Positions 42,480 to 50,549 of a DNA stretch of 64,000 nucleotides are shown one piece after another (positions within the stretch are counted from its first letter, which is position 1; each line of letters starts with the position of its first letter). A model generated the notes under the pieces. The model did no database searches and was not told where the DNA came from. It saw nothing but the letters and a program-made list of their open reading frames with translations. The DNA is from Candidatus Promineofilum glycogenicum. Lineage in GTDB: Bacteria; Chloroflexota; Anaerolineae; Promineifilales; Promineifilaceae. A program made the position numbers and the translations under genes. The stretch covers positions 124,001 to 188,000 of the forward strand of contig JADJHJ010000008.1 of assembly GCA_016707605.1 (NCBI GenBank). Reading direction: 5' to 3'.

Positions 42480-43679
42480 GTGCGAGAGAAACGCAGAGGA
42501 AGAAAGAGAGAAGAGAGGAGCAGAATAACCCCGAACCGTAAACAAGTAGCCGTCACTGTTGTCGTCGTCACTCTGGTTGCCGCCGGTGTACTTCTCTACC
42601 TCTCCCCGCTGAGTCGGATCAATTTTGCCGGCTCCATCGGCTCCGGCGGCCAGGCTGACGTCCAACTGCCGACCGGCTTCACAATCGATGTTTTCGCCGA
42701 AGGGCTAAACGGGCCACGCTTCATCGCCTTCGGGCCGGACGGCGCGCTCTACGTCGCCGAGCGCGGCACGGGCCGCATTGTGGCCCTGCCCGATGCCGAC
42801 AGTGACGGCCGCGCTGACGCCATTCTCCCCTTTGCCACCGGACTCGACCAACCGCACAGCCTGGCCTATCACGAAGGCGCGTGGTACGTTGGCGTGCCGT
42901 CGGGCGTGGTGCGGCTGGACGATCAAGACGGCGATGGCGCGGCCGAGGCGCAGACGGCGATCATCGACGACCTGCCGACACGCGTCGGCCACACCACGCG
43001 CACCGTTGCCTTTCTGCCCGACGGCCGGATGCTTCTGTCCGTTGGCTCCAGTTGCAACGTCTGCACCGAGAGCGACCCCCGCCGGGCAGCTATCGTCGTC
43101 TACGACGACGCCACCGGAGCCAACGAGCAGATCTTTGCCACCGGGCTGCGCAACGCGGTGGGGCTGACCTTCCAGCCCGACAGTGGCGCGCTGTGGGTTA
43201 CCAATAACGGCCGCGACTTGATGGGCGACGACGTGCCGCCGGAGACGCTCTACCAGGTCAACGAGGGCGACCACTTCGGCTGGCCCGCCTGCCACGCCGG
43301 GACGATCATCGACCCGGAGTTCGGCGCGGAGGGGGCGTGCGATGGCGTCGTCCAACCCGCGCTGACCTGGCAGGCCCACAGCGCGCCGCTGGGGCTGGTT
43401 TTCTACGATGGCGACGCCTTCCCCGAGGCGTATCGCGGCGACCTGTTCATCGCCCTCCACGGCTCGTGGAACCGGCCGCAGATGGTCGGCTACGAAGTGT
43501 TGCGCGTGCCCTTCGACGACGGCCTGCCCAGTGGCCCAGCCGAGGTGTTCGCTACCGGCTGGCTGACCGATGGGCGCGTGAGCGGGCGGCCGGTGGGGCT
43601 GGCCGTCGGGCCGGACGGGGCGCTCTACGTCAGCGACGACCGCGGCGGCTTCATCTATCGCATCACGTACGGCCAGTAG
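42480..43679 (+). CDS. PQQ/sorbosone-dehydrogenase-like sugar oxidase, secreted
   Basis: About 399 residues. N-terminal anchor VAVTVVVVTLVAAGVLLYL, then a six-bladed propeller: PTGFTIDVFAEGLNGPRFIA, GPDGALYVAERGTGRI, the conserved SSCNVCTESDPRRAAI, YQVNEGDHFGWPACHAG, FIALHGSWNRPQMVGYEVL and GPDGALYVSDDRGGFIYR. This is the glucose/sorbosone dehydrogenase fold, which oxidises sugars with PQQ outside the membrane. The start is doubtful: GTG 42480 is the first good in-frame one but has no proper SD; GGAG at 42517-42520 precedes an in-frame ATA at 42525; TTG 42387 would overlap ppk2. Confidence 0.88.
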   Translation: MREKRRGRKREERSRITPNRKQVAVTVVVVTLVAAGVLLYLSPLSRINFAGSIGSGGQADVQLPTGFTIDVFAEGLNGPRFIAFGPDGALYVAERGTGRIVALPDADSDGRADAILPFATGLDQPHSLAYHEGAWYVGVPSGVVRLDDQDGDGAAEAQTAIIDDLPTRVGHTTRTVAFLPDGRMLLSVGSSCNVCTESDPRRAAIVVYDDATGANEQIFATGLRNAVGLTFQPDSGALWVTNNGRDLMGDDVPPETLYQVNEGDHFGWPACHAGTIIDPEFGAEGACDGVVQPALTWQAHSAPLGLVFYDGDAFPEAYRGDLFIALHGSWNRPQMVGYEVLRVPFDDGLPSGPAEVFATGWLTDGRVSGRPVGLAVGPDGALYVSDDRGGFIYRITYGQ

Positions 43680-43830
43680 CGCCGGACGTGCCCGGCCGCG
43701 CACCCGCGCTTCGCAGGCGTTTTGTGGCCTTCGCGCTGTGGCCTGTGATCGCGCGCGGCGCGTGATCAATTCGGCCGCAGCGGGGCGTTCAACGCGAGCG
43801 CCCGCAAATAGCCAAGAGGAGCGAAAGGGC

Positions 43831-44112
43831 ATGGTCAGTGCAGTAGTATTGCTGAAAACGCATCGCGGACTTATCAACGAAGTGGCGGCCCAGTTGGCCG
43901 AACTGAACGGCATCAGCGAGGTCTTCTCCGTCGGCGGGCGCTATGACCTGGTGGCTATCCTGCGCGTGCGCGACAACGAGGCGATGGCCGACCTGGTGAC
44001 GGAGCACATGCTCAAAGTGGACGGCATCGCCGAGAGTGAGACGCTGCTGGCCTTCCGCGCCTTCTCCCGCCACGATCTGGAAAGCATGTTTTCGTTGGGA
44101 CTAGACGAGTAA
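43831..44112 (+). CDS. Stand-alone Lrp/AsnC effector (RAM) domain protein
   Basis: 93 residues from ATG 43831 after AAGAGGAGCGAAAGGGC. The whole protein is one RAM/AsnC ligand domain: VSAVVLLKTHRGLINEVAAQ, ISEVFSVGGRYDLVAILRV and IAESETLLAFRAFSRHDLES. No helix-turn-helix. These small proteins bind amino acids as oligomers and may modify full-length Lrp regulators. The gene overlaps the S41 protease gene by one base (TAATG), so they are coupled. Confidence 0.92.
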   Translation: MVSAVVLLKTHRGLINEVAAQLAELNGISEVFSVGGRYDLVAILRVRDNEAMADLVTEHMLKVDGIAESETLLAFRAFSRHDLESMFSLGLDE

Positions 44113-45368
44113 TGGATGACCTATCAACCCTGACCCCTGCTCGCCGGTGGCGCTGGGTCGCCCCGCTGGCTGTGCTGCTGCTGTGCCTGACCTTCTTCCT
44201 GGCCGGCATGGCCGTCGACCACTTCCTGCCGGCCGCGCCCGCGGCCGGCGGCACGGAGACCACCGGTCTTGACGCCGCCCTGCTCGATGAAGCCCGGCGT
44301 GTCATTCAGGAGAACTTCGTTGACCGGGACGCCGCCACCGATGAGCAATTGCAAACCGGCGCGCTGGCCGGCATGGTCGACATCCTCGGCGACGTGGGCC
44401 ACAGCCGCTTCATGACGCCGGTGATGGTCGAGGAGCAGGCCAACTACATCGCCGGCGAGTTCGAGGGCATCGGCGCTTACGTCGAGATGCGCGACGGCTT
44501 TGTGACCATCGTCTCGCCCATCGACAACTCCCCGGCCCAGGCGGCGGGCATCCTGCCCGGCGACATCGTTACCGCCGTGGACGGCGGCGACGTGGCCGGC
44601 ATGTCGCTGCAAGCAGTGGTTGAGCTCATCCTCGGCCCGGCCGGCACGCCCGTCACGCTGACGATCTTCCGGCCGGAGACGTCCGAAGAGTTGACCTTCA
44701 CCCTGGAGCGGGCGCGCATCGAGCTGCAGAACGTCACCTGGACGCTGCTGCCGGGCACGACCATCGCCCAGGTGCGCATCGCCGGCTTCAGCGAGCGCGT
44801 CGGCGACGACCTGGCCGCGGCCATCACCGCCGCCACGGCCGAGGGCGCGACCGGCCTCATCCTCGACCTGCGCAACAACCCCGGCGGACTGCTCAGCGAG
44901 GCGGTCAATGTGGCCGGCCGCTTCCTGCCCGATGACACCGTGGTCGTCCTGCGCCAGGACGCCGACGGCGAAGTGCGCGAGGAGCGCACGACCATCGGCG
45001 ACCCGACCGGCCTGCCGCTGGTTGTCCTGGTCAATCAGGGTAGCGCCAGCGCCAGCGAAATCGTCTCCGGCGCGCTACAGGATCACGACCGGGCGACGCT
45101 GGTGGGCGAGACGACCTTCGGCACGGGCACGGTGCTCAACACGTTCGGCCTGTCCGACGGCTCGGCCATCCTGCTGGCCACGGAGCAGTGGCTGACGCCC
45201 GACGGCCGCGTCATCTGGCGCGAGGGGATTGTGCCCGACGAGGTGGTGGAGTTGACCGGCCCGGTGCAACTGCTGGTGCCGGAGACGGCCGACGACCTGT
45301 CGGCCGAAGAGGTGGCCGCCAGCGAGGACGCGCAGGTGTTGCGGGCGGTGGAGTTGTTGAGGCAGTAG
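44112..45368 (+). CDS. S41 (CtpA-like) carboxy-terminal protease with altered Lys
   Basis: 418 residues. N-terminal anchor WVAPLAVLLLCLTFFLAGMA, a PDZ domain (GIGAYVEMRDGFVTIVSPID), and the S41 core with GLILDLRNNPGGLLSEAVNV and the nucleophile region VNQGSASASEIVSGALQDH. The lysine that pairs with this Ser in CtpA, normally in the motif FGKG, is Thr here (TTFGTGTVLNTF), so the classical Ser-Lys dyad is incomplete and the enzyme may use another base or be inactive. It would act in the periplasm-like space on protein C-termini. Start overlaps the RAM gene. Confidence 0.9.
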   Translation: MDDLSTLTPARRWRWVAPLAVLLLCLTFFLAGMAVDHFLPAAPAAGGTETTGLDAALLDEARRVIQENFVDRDAATDEQLQTGALAGMVDILGDVGHSRFMTPVMVEEQANYIAGEFEGIGAYVEMRDGFVTIVSPIDNSPAQAAGILPGDIVTAVDGGDVAGMSLQAVVELILGPAGTPVTLTIFRPETSEELTFTLERARIELQNVTWTLLPGTTIAQVRIAGFSERVGDDLAAAITAATAEGATGLILDLRNNPGGLLSEAVNVAGRFLPDDTVVVLRQDADGEVREERTTIGDPTGLPLVVLVNQGSASASEIVSGALQDHDRATLVGETTFGTGTVLNTFGLSDGSAILLATEQWLTPDGRVIWREGIVPDEVVELTGPVQLLVPETADDLSAEEVAASEDAQVLRAVELLRQ

Positions 45369-45375
45369 GGCAGTT

Positions 45376-45412
45376 TTGAGTGGGTCAGTGGGTCAGTGGG
45401 TCAGTGGTAGAC
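45376..45412. repeat. GGGTCAGT octamer array (family J)
   Basis: AGTGGGTC repeats between convergent S41 and MgtC genes; same unit as 11016-11105. Confidence 0.75.
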
Positions 45413-45414
45413 GT

Positions 45415-45882
45415 CTAGCCGAAGGGCGTGTCGTCGGGTGCGTCGGGCAAGGGCGGGGTGTTGTCTGGTGGGAAACCGGCGCGCGGGTGGCGACGCAGCA
45501 GGAGCAGGAAAAGCAGTAGCCCTGTGGCCGCGGTGCCCAGCAGATAGAGGCCGTAGCCGATGGCCATGCCCACGGCGGCCGTCGCCCACAGGGTGGCCGA
45601 GGTCGTCAGGCCGCTGATGTGGCCGCGCCCGCGCAGGATGACCCCCGCGCCCAGGAAGCCGACGCCGGTGACGATCTGCGCGGCGATGCGCGTCGGCTCG
45701 CGCCCCTCGGGAGCCACGGCGAAAGAGATGATCGAGAAGAGGCACGCCCCCAGCGACACCGCGCCGAAGGTGCGCACACCGGCGTCGCGGCCGCGCGCCT
45801 CGCGCTCCCAGCCGAGCACAACGCCTAACAGGGCGGCCAGGATCAGGCGTCCTACCCACGCGATTTGCGTTTCCACAGTCAT
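45415..45882 (-). CDS. MgtC/SapB-family membrane protein
   Basis: 155 residues. Family signature: LILAALLGVVLGWEREARGRDAG, VRTFGAVSLGACLFSII, RIAAQIVTGVGFLGAGVILR and GLTTSATLWATAAVGMAIGY. Four or five membrane helices. MgtC proteins aid survival in low magnesium or inside hosts, some by acting on the F-type ATPase. The C-terminal cytoplasmic domain of pathogen MgtC is missing, as in most environmental relatives. Its ATG 45882 lies 37 bp after the nucleosidase stop, same strand, so the two probably form a unit. Confidence 0.92.
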   Translation of the reverse strand: MTVETQIAWVGRLILAALLGVVLGWEREARGRDAGVRTFGAVSLGACLFSIISFAVAPEGREPTRIAAQIVTGVGFLGAGVILRGRGHISGLTTSATLWATAAVGMAIGYGLYLLGTAATGLLLFLLLLRRHPRAGFPPDNTPPLPDAPDDTPFG

Positions 45883-45919
45883 GCTACGTCCTCCACGTTA
45901 CTCTCATCCGGTTGACAGT

Positions 45920-46624
45920 TTACAGCGACACCGCCAGCCACTCCGGCAGGGTCTCTAGCAAGCGGGCCATGATCGTCTCGGTGCGGGCGGCGAACAGTTC
46001 CGGCCGGCCGTAGGCCTCGCCGGCGTCGGCGCTGACCAGGTCGGTGACGCCGCGCAGGATGAGGCAGCGCACGCCGTTGCGGGCGGCCACGTGGGCGATG
46101 GCCCCGCTCTCCCAGTCGGCGGCGATGGCCCCGAAGCGGGCGCGCAGGTCGGCGATCTCCGCGCTGACGATGTCGCGGTCGGCCGAGATGAGCAACTCGC
46201 GCCGCACGGGCAGCGGCAGCGGCCCGCGCAGCCACGACAGGTCGATCTCTTTGGCATAGTAGGCCAGGGCCTCGTCTGGGTCGCCCATCTGCTCGATGAT
46301 GTCGTAGACCAGGGTGAAGTCGGCCAGCAGCAGCGTGCCCGCGGCCACGTCGCCGGCAAAGCCGCCGCACGTGCCCAGGTTGAGCAGCAGCCGCGGCCGC
46401 CAGCGGTCGATGGCGTACTGCGTCGAGGCTGCGGCGTCGATCTTGCCCCAGCCGCCGTGGAAGAGGACGACCGCCGACGGCCGACCGCCGACCGCCGGCA
46501 GAGTAACGTAGAGGGCCTCGCCGTAGGGGGTGGCGATGGCCGGCGCGTCGGCAAAGCGGGCGCGGACGGGCCGCCATTCGGCGTGGGCGGAGATGAGCAC
46601 AACGGCGTCGGTTTCCTGAGTCAT
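45920..46624 (-). CDS. MTA/SAH nucleosidase-like phosphorylase-family protein
   Basis: 234 residues of the nucleoside phosphorylase fold: VVLISAHAEWRPVR, NLGTCGGFAGDVAAG, ISADRDIVSAEIADLR, ADWESGAIAHVAARN (catalytic-region Glu) and LRGVTDLVSADAGEAYG (Asp). Cleaves methylthioadenosine, S-adenosylhomocysteine or a related nucleoside. A TATAAT on the minus strand (46636-46631) lies just 7 bp from the ATG at 46624, which suggests a leaderless transcript. It lies upstream of MgtC in the same orientation. Confidence 0.87.
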   Translation of the reverse strand: MTQETDAVVLISAHAEWRPVRARFADAPAIATPYGEALYVTLPAVGGRPSAVVLFHGGWGKIDAAASTQYAIDRWRPRLLLNLGTCGGFAGDVAAGTLLLADFTLVYDIIEQMGDPDEALAYYAKEIDLSWLRGPLPLPVRRELLISADRDIVSAEIADLRARFGAIAADWESGAIAHVAARNGVRCLILRGVTDLVSADAGEAYGRPELFAARTETIMARLLETLPEWLAVSL

Positions 46625-46747
46625 TGGCGAATTATAGTGATCCGGCGGCCATTTTCGCTATAATGCGCCCGATTGGGGCAAGCATCGCACCCGGCGCCGC
46701 CGCAAACTGGCCCCTAAGGCCCCGCTTTGCCCCGGGAGGAGTCCGCC

Positions 46748-48565
46748 ATGAATCATCGACGCCTATTCACGCTGCTGGCCATGCTGCCGGCCCTTGTTGC
46801 CCTGGCCGGCTGCAATGGGGTTCAGGTCGTTGAGGTCACACGACCAGTCGCCGAGTTCACCCTGACCCCCGAACCGCCAACCGAGCCAACGGCCGAAGCC
46901 ATCGCCACCCCCGCGCCAACCGCGGCCCCGGTCGAACCGACGGCCGAGTCGAGCAGCGACTTACCGCCGTCGGTCTTCTACGACCTGGGCGAGGCGACGC
47001 TCATCCAGGACAACTTCCCCGAAGACAGCCGCTTCCGCAACATGCCGGCGCAACTCAACGGCGTCATGGCCGTGCCGGCGGGGGAAGGGCCATACCCGGT
47101 AGTCGTCGTCCTGCACGGCACGCACCCCGGCTGCCCGGTGGACGACGCCGGCGTAGATCGCTGGCCGTGCGATCCCGAAGTTGAGCAGCGCAACTATGCC
47201 GGCTTCGAGTACCTGGTGCGTGAACTGGCCGCCCGTGGCTACGTGGCCCTGGCCCCCAACATCAACGCCGAGAACACCTTCGGCTTTGGCGAGCCGACCC
47301 CCGGCGTGCGCCTGTGGCAGTTGCTCGAACAGCAGTTGAGCGCCCTGGCGACGGCCGCCGGCGGCGGCGACAACGGCTTTGGCGTCGAGTTGAACGGCGT
47401 GGCCGACGTGCGACAACTGGCGCTAATCGGCCACTCGCGCGGCGGCGAGATGGCCAACTATCTGACGCGCAAGTTTGGCCTGGACACTCCGGCAGGCGCC
47501 GGGGCGGAGCGCGGCTTTGGCCCCGTGGCCGGGCTTTTGCTCGTCGCGCCGGCGCGCATCCTACAGGACAGCGGCGGCAGCAACGTGCCGCTGTCCGTCA
47601 TCATGCCCGCCTGCGACGGTGACGTGGTTGGACAGGACGGCCAGACTTTTTACGAGGACGTGCGCTTTGAGGGCAATGACTTCTGGTCGACGACGGTGCT
47701 GCTGGCGGGGGCCAACCACAACGGCTTCAACACTATTCTGGGCGGCGACATGATCGCGCACACCGGCCGGCCTGGCTGCCAACCGCCGCTCGCGCCTGAA
47801 GCGCAGCGGCAGTTCCTGGTGGACTACGCGGCCGACTTCCTGATAGCCCTGTTTGGCCAAGAGGACGCCATCGCGGCGGCCAAATCCCGGCTGGGTCTCG
47901 ACATAACGCAGCCGGTCCCGGCCGAACTCTACGGCCAACCGGCGCGCGTCAATGTCTTGCCCGCCCTGGCCGACCGGATGCCGTTATTCGGCCCCCAGGA
48001 CGAAGGGGAGTTGACGGCCCATCAGCAGGCTGGGCCGGTCGTGGCCGAGGGAGCGACGCTGTTCTTCTGCCCGGCGGGCTACAGGGTGGAGGCTGAACTG
48101 GCCGCCTGTCGCCGGCCGAACTTCATCAGCCCGGCCAACCCGGCGATGGCTGTCGTCAGTTGGACCGGTCCGGCCGAGGTGCGCTTGGAGATACCGGACG
48201 GCCAGTGGGAAGTGAGCAGCCATACGGCGCTGACCTTGCGCGCCGCGGTCGATCCGCTATCGGAGTTGAATGCCGTAGACGAGCCGCAAAGCTTCAGCGT
48301 GCGGCTGACTGACGCCCATGGCGCGACGGCCACCGTCATCGTTGGCCCCGACGAGCCGGCCCTCCAGTACATGACCGGCGAATTCAGAGAGGATGAGATG
48401 TTCCCGCCTGGCCTGCTGGACGCCATCGTCCACATGACGACCGTGCGCGTGCCGCTGGTGTCCTTTGCCGGCGTTGACCTCAGCGACGTAGACGAGGTCG
48501 CGCTGGTATTCGACCAGACGGCCAGCGGGACGCTGTTTGTGGCTGACGTGGAAGTGGCGCGCTAA
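46748..48565 (+). CDS. Alpha/beta-hydrolase lipoprotein
   Basis: 605 residues from ATG 46748 with GGGAGGAG 7 bp upstream. Lipoprotein signal LLAMLPALVALAGC. After a Pro/Thr linker, an alpha/beta-hydrolase domain resembling chlorophyllase/dienelactone hydrolases: YPVVVVLHGTHPGCP (oxyanion), LIGHSRGGEMANYL (Ser nucleophile), acid and His probably in IMPACDGDV and GANHNGF. The C-terminal 230 residues are beta-rich (SWTGPAEVRLEIPDGQWEVS, DLSDVDEVALVFDQTASGTL) and may bind carbohydrate. Probably digests an ester outside the cell. TATAAT at 46659-46664 may be its -10 box. Confidence 0.87.
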   Translation: MNHRRLFTLLAMLPALVALAGCNGVQVVEVTRPVAEFTLTPEPPTEPTAEAIATPAPTAAPVEPTAESSSDLPPSVFYDLGEATLIQDNFPEDSRFRNMPAQLNGVMAVPAGEGPYPVVVVLHGTHPGCPVDDAGVDRWPCDPEVEQRNYAGFEYLVRELAARGYVALAPNINAENTFGFGEPTPGVRLWQLLEQQLSALATAAGGGDNGFGVELNGVADVRQLALIGHSRGGEMANYLTRKFGLDTPAGAGAERGFGPVAGLLLVAPARILQDSGGSNVPLSVIMPACDGDVVGQDGQTFYEDVRFEGNDFWSTTVLLAGANHNGFNTILGGDMIAHTGRPGCQPPLAPEAQRQFLVDYAADFLIALFGQEDAIAAAKSRLGLDITQPVPAELYGQPARVNVLPALADRMPLFGPQDEGELTAHQQAGPVVAEGATLFFCPAGYRVEAELAACRRPNFISPANPAMAVVSWTGPAEVRLEIPDGQWEVSSHTALTLRAAVDPLSELNAVDEPQSFSVRLTDAHGATATVIVGPDEPALQYMTGEFREDEMFPPGLLDAIVHMTTVRVPLVSFAGVDLSDVDEVALVFDQTASGTLFVADVEVAR

Positions 48566-48573
48566 GCCGCGTC

Positions 48574-48625
48574 GCGTTGCGCGATTCTCCCATACCCGTA
48601 GCGCGATTCGAGAGAATCGCGCTAC
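48574..48625. repeat. Family F palindromes between convergent genes
   Basis: GTAGCGCGATTC and GAATCGCGCTAC flank GAGA at 48598-48625, with a half-copy at 48574-48592. The TAG stop of the DinB gene (48622-48624) is part of the right arm. Confidence 0.88.
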
Positions 48626-49113
48626 GGGCGCAGGGCGTCGGCCACGCGCCCGATCTGCTTGAGGTGCGGCCGTTCATGGATCGCCAGCCGTCGGGCGAAA
48701 CCCAGCACCGAGCGCCGGATCGGCTTGCCCGCGCCGGTCATCGTCGCCTCGCGCGCCCACGCGGCGGGGGTCAACGTCTCCAGGACGGCCATGAGCGCGG
48801 CACGCTGCGCGGCATACGCCTCCAGCGACGGCCGGAACTCCAGGTCAGGGTAGTTGGTGCGCGTCATCCAGGTGCGGGGATCGATGGCCCGTATGGTCGG
48901 GTTGTCCTCGGCCAGGATGGTGGCGATGCAATCGCCCCACACGTCGGCGCAGGCGCGCAAGTGGGCCAGCACGTCGTTGGTCGACCACTCGTCCGGGGTG
49001 GGGCGGGTGCGTAACTGGGCGGGTGACAGGCTTTCGGTCAACGCGGCGATGCGCCCCGGTGCCGGGCCTAGCAGCGCCAAAACCTGTTCAACAGTCACCG
49101 ACTCATCAGCCAT
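48622..49113 (-). CDS. DinB/YfiT-type protein
   Basis: 163 residues. Starts with EQVLALLGPAPGRIAALTES and PDEWSTNDVLAHLRACADVW; the His in LAHL and those in AIHERPHLKQI fit the DinB metal site. Helical bundle, cytoplasmic. Members act as thiol-dependent transferases or unknown enzymes. The last residues (ALRP) and the stop codon lie in a family F palindrome. ATG 49113 with CCTCC-complement GGAGGC 5 bp upstream. Confidence 0.88.
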   Translation of the reverse strand: MADESVTVEQVLALLGPAPGRIAALTESLSPAQLRTRPTPDEWSTNDVLAHLRACADVWGDCIATILAEDNPTIRAIDPRTWMTRTNYPDLEFRPSLEAYAAQRAALMAVLETLTPAAWAREATMTGAGKPIRRSVLGFARRLAIHERPHLKQIGRVADALRP

Positions 49114-49132
49114 GGGATGCCTCCTTTGAACC

Positions 49133-49196
49133 GTAACGCGATTCTCCCGAATCGCGCCACACGCGCAAGAGGCGCGATTCGGGAGAATCGCGTTAC
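49133..49196. repeat. Perfect 26-bp inverted repeat (family F)
   Basis: Arms 49133-49158 and 49171-49196 are exact complements with a 12-nt loop; each arm is itself a palindrome around CTCCCGAA. It supplies the TAA stop (49193-49195) of the upstream nuclease gene. Confidence 0.92.
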
Positions 49197-49594
49197 ACGC
49201 GCAGCGCCCGGTCGAGCCAGTCGATGGCCCGCCCGTCGCGGATCATGTCCGGCGTGACGCGGATGAGCGTCCAGCCGTAGAGCGCGGCCTCGTTGTACTT
49301 CTCGCAATCCTGCTCGAAGCGTTCGGGGTGGGCGTGCCCCTTGCTGCGGCCGGTGTCGGTCTGCATCCAGATGCCGCCCTCGATCTCGCAGGCCACCAGC
49401 AGCCCGCCCTCGCGCCAGCAGAAGTCGAAGCGCCAGTTGCGGTTGGCGTGGAAGACGTATTCGGCGATGGGTTCCGGCAGCCCGGCCAGGCGAATCTGCT
49501 CCAGCAGGACGGTATTCCAGTTGACCCGCGCGCGGCCGGAGCCGCCGGCAGATTCGCGGCGAGCCAACCGGGGACGGGCCGGGCGCGCTTTCAT
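49193..49594 (-). CDS. Small PD-(D/E)XK-like nuclease
   Basis: 133 residues from ATG 49594 (MKARPARPRLARR). A basic N-terminus, then IAEYVFHANRNWRFDFCWRE and LLVACEIEGGIWMQTDTGRS: the FDF...(E/C)IEGG pattern is the core of PD-(D/E)XK nucleases of the Vsr-like or DUF559-like kind. ERFEQDCEKYNEAALYGWTL then IRVTPDMI completes the fold. These short proteins often come from phages and resolve or trim DNA. The stop codon is inside a family F inverted repeat. Confidence 0.8.
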   Translation of the reverse strand: MKARPARPRLARRESAGGSGRARVNWNTVLLEQIRLAGLPEPIAEYVFHANRNWRFDFCWREGGLLVACEIEGGIWMQTDTGRSKGHAHPERFEQDCEKYNEAALYGWTLIRVTPDMIRDGRAIDWLDRALRV

Positions 49595-49640
49595 GCCCAC
49601 AGGATAGCACATTTGTGCTAAACCTTCAATCTGAATGTGG

Positions 49641-49660
49641 CACAGGATTCTTATCCTGTG
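49641..49660. repeat. Family E palindrome
   Basis: CACAGGAT / ATCCTGTG around TCTT, between the nuclease and ribulose-phosphate epimerase genes. Confidence 0.85.
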
Positions 49661-49773
49661 TCTGTCAGCTCAGCACCCGCAATCGGCCGGGAGACATGGC
49701 GCGTAACCTGTCGCCGGGCAAACAGGTCAATAAACCCGGGTTACGGTACACGCGGGCGGGGCAGAATCCTGGG

Positions 49774-50448
49774 CTACAGGGGAAGAGCCGCCTGAAAGGC
49801 AGCGACATTGTCCGCTACCGTCCCCGGCCCGCCAAAGATCGCGCTGCCGGCCACCAGCACCGTCGCCCCGGCGGCGACGACTTCGGCGGCGTTGCCCGGC
49901 TTGATGCCGCCGTCGACCTCCAGTTCGGCCGCCGAGCCGATGGCGTCCAGCATCCCCCGCAGCCGGGCGATCTTGGCCGTGCTGGTGGGGATGTACGACT
50001 GGCCGCCGAAGCCGGGGTTGACCGACATGACCAGCACCAGGTCAACGAATGGCAGAATCTCCTCCAGCGTTGCCAGCGGCGTGGCCGGGTTGAGCGTCAC
50101 CCCCGGCCGCACGCCCAACTCGCGGATGGCCTGCACGGTGCGGTGCAAATGGGGGCAGGTCTCGACGTGGACGGTCAGCACGTCGGCCCCGGCGCGGGCG
50201 AAGTCGGCCAGGTAGCGCTCCGGCTTCTCGATCATCAGATGTACGTCCACGACCGCCCCATACCGGTCGGCCAGCGGACGCACGGCCTGGACGATGAGCG
50301 GGCCGATGGTGATGTTGGGCACGAAGTGGCCGTCCATGACGTCGACGTGGATGTAGTCGGCCCCGGCGATCAGCGCTTCCTCAACGTGCGCGCCGAGGCG
50401 GGCGAAGTCGGCCGACAGGATGGATGGGGCAAGGTGAATTCGAGACAT
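49774..50448 (-). CDS. rpe: Ribulose-phosphate 3-epimerase
   Basis: 224 residues, full length. TIM-barrel with the family motifs LAPSILSADFARLG, YIHVDVMDGHFVPNITIGP, VDVHLMIEKPERYL, VLVMSVNPGFGGQSYIP and VDGGIKPGNAAEVVAAGAT; the metal-binding His/Asp residues are all present. It interconverts ribulose-5-phosphate and xylulose-5-phosphate in the pentose phosphate pathway and the Calvin cycle. The glpX gene lies upstream on the same strand, a Calvin/gluconeogenesis pairing, but a large inverted repeat separates them. Confidence 0.97.
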   Translation of the reverse strand: MSRIHLAPSILSADFARLGAHVEEALIAGADYIHVDVMDGHFVPNITIGPLIVQAVRPLADRYGAVVDVHLMIEKPERYLADFARAGADVLTVHVETCPHLHRTVQAIRELGVRPGVTLNPATPLATLEEILPFVDLVLVMSVNPGFGGQSYIPTSTAKIARLRGMLDAIGSAAELEVDGGIKPGNAAEVVAAGATVLVAGSAIFGGPGTVADNVAAFQAALPL

Positions 50449-50470
50449 ATCTGACCTCTGAGAAGAGAGA

Positions 50471-50544
50471 AGAAACCACAGATTACGCAGATTTCACAGA
50501 TTACCGCAACATAATCTGTGAAATCTGCGTAATCTGTGGTTTCT
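50471..50544. repeat. Perfect 33-bp inverted repeat (family I)
   Basis: Arms 50471-50503 and 50512-50544 are exact complements around an 8-nt loop, between glpX and rpe. The unit AGAAACCACAGATTACGCAG is shared with 20164-20183. Confidence 0.95.
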
Positions 50545-50549
50545 TATTC

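Noticed and set aside
46631..46664. Divergent promoter pair with clear -35 boxes
   Set aside because: TATAAT boxes are present on both strands but no matching -35 elements; only mentioned under the genes.
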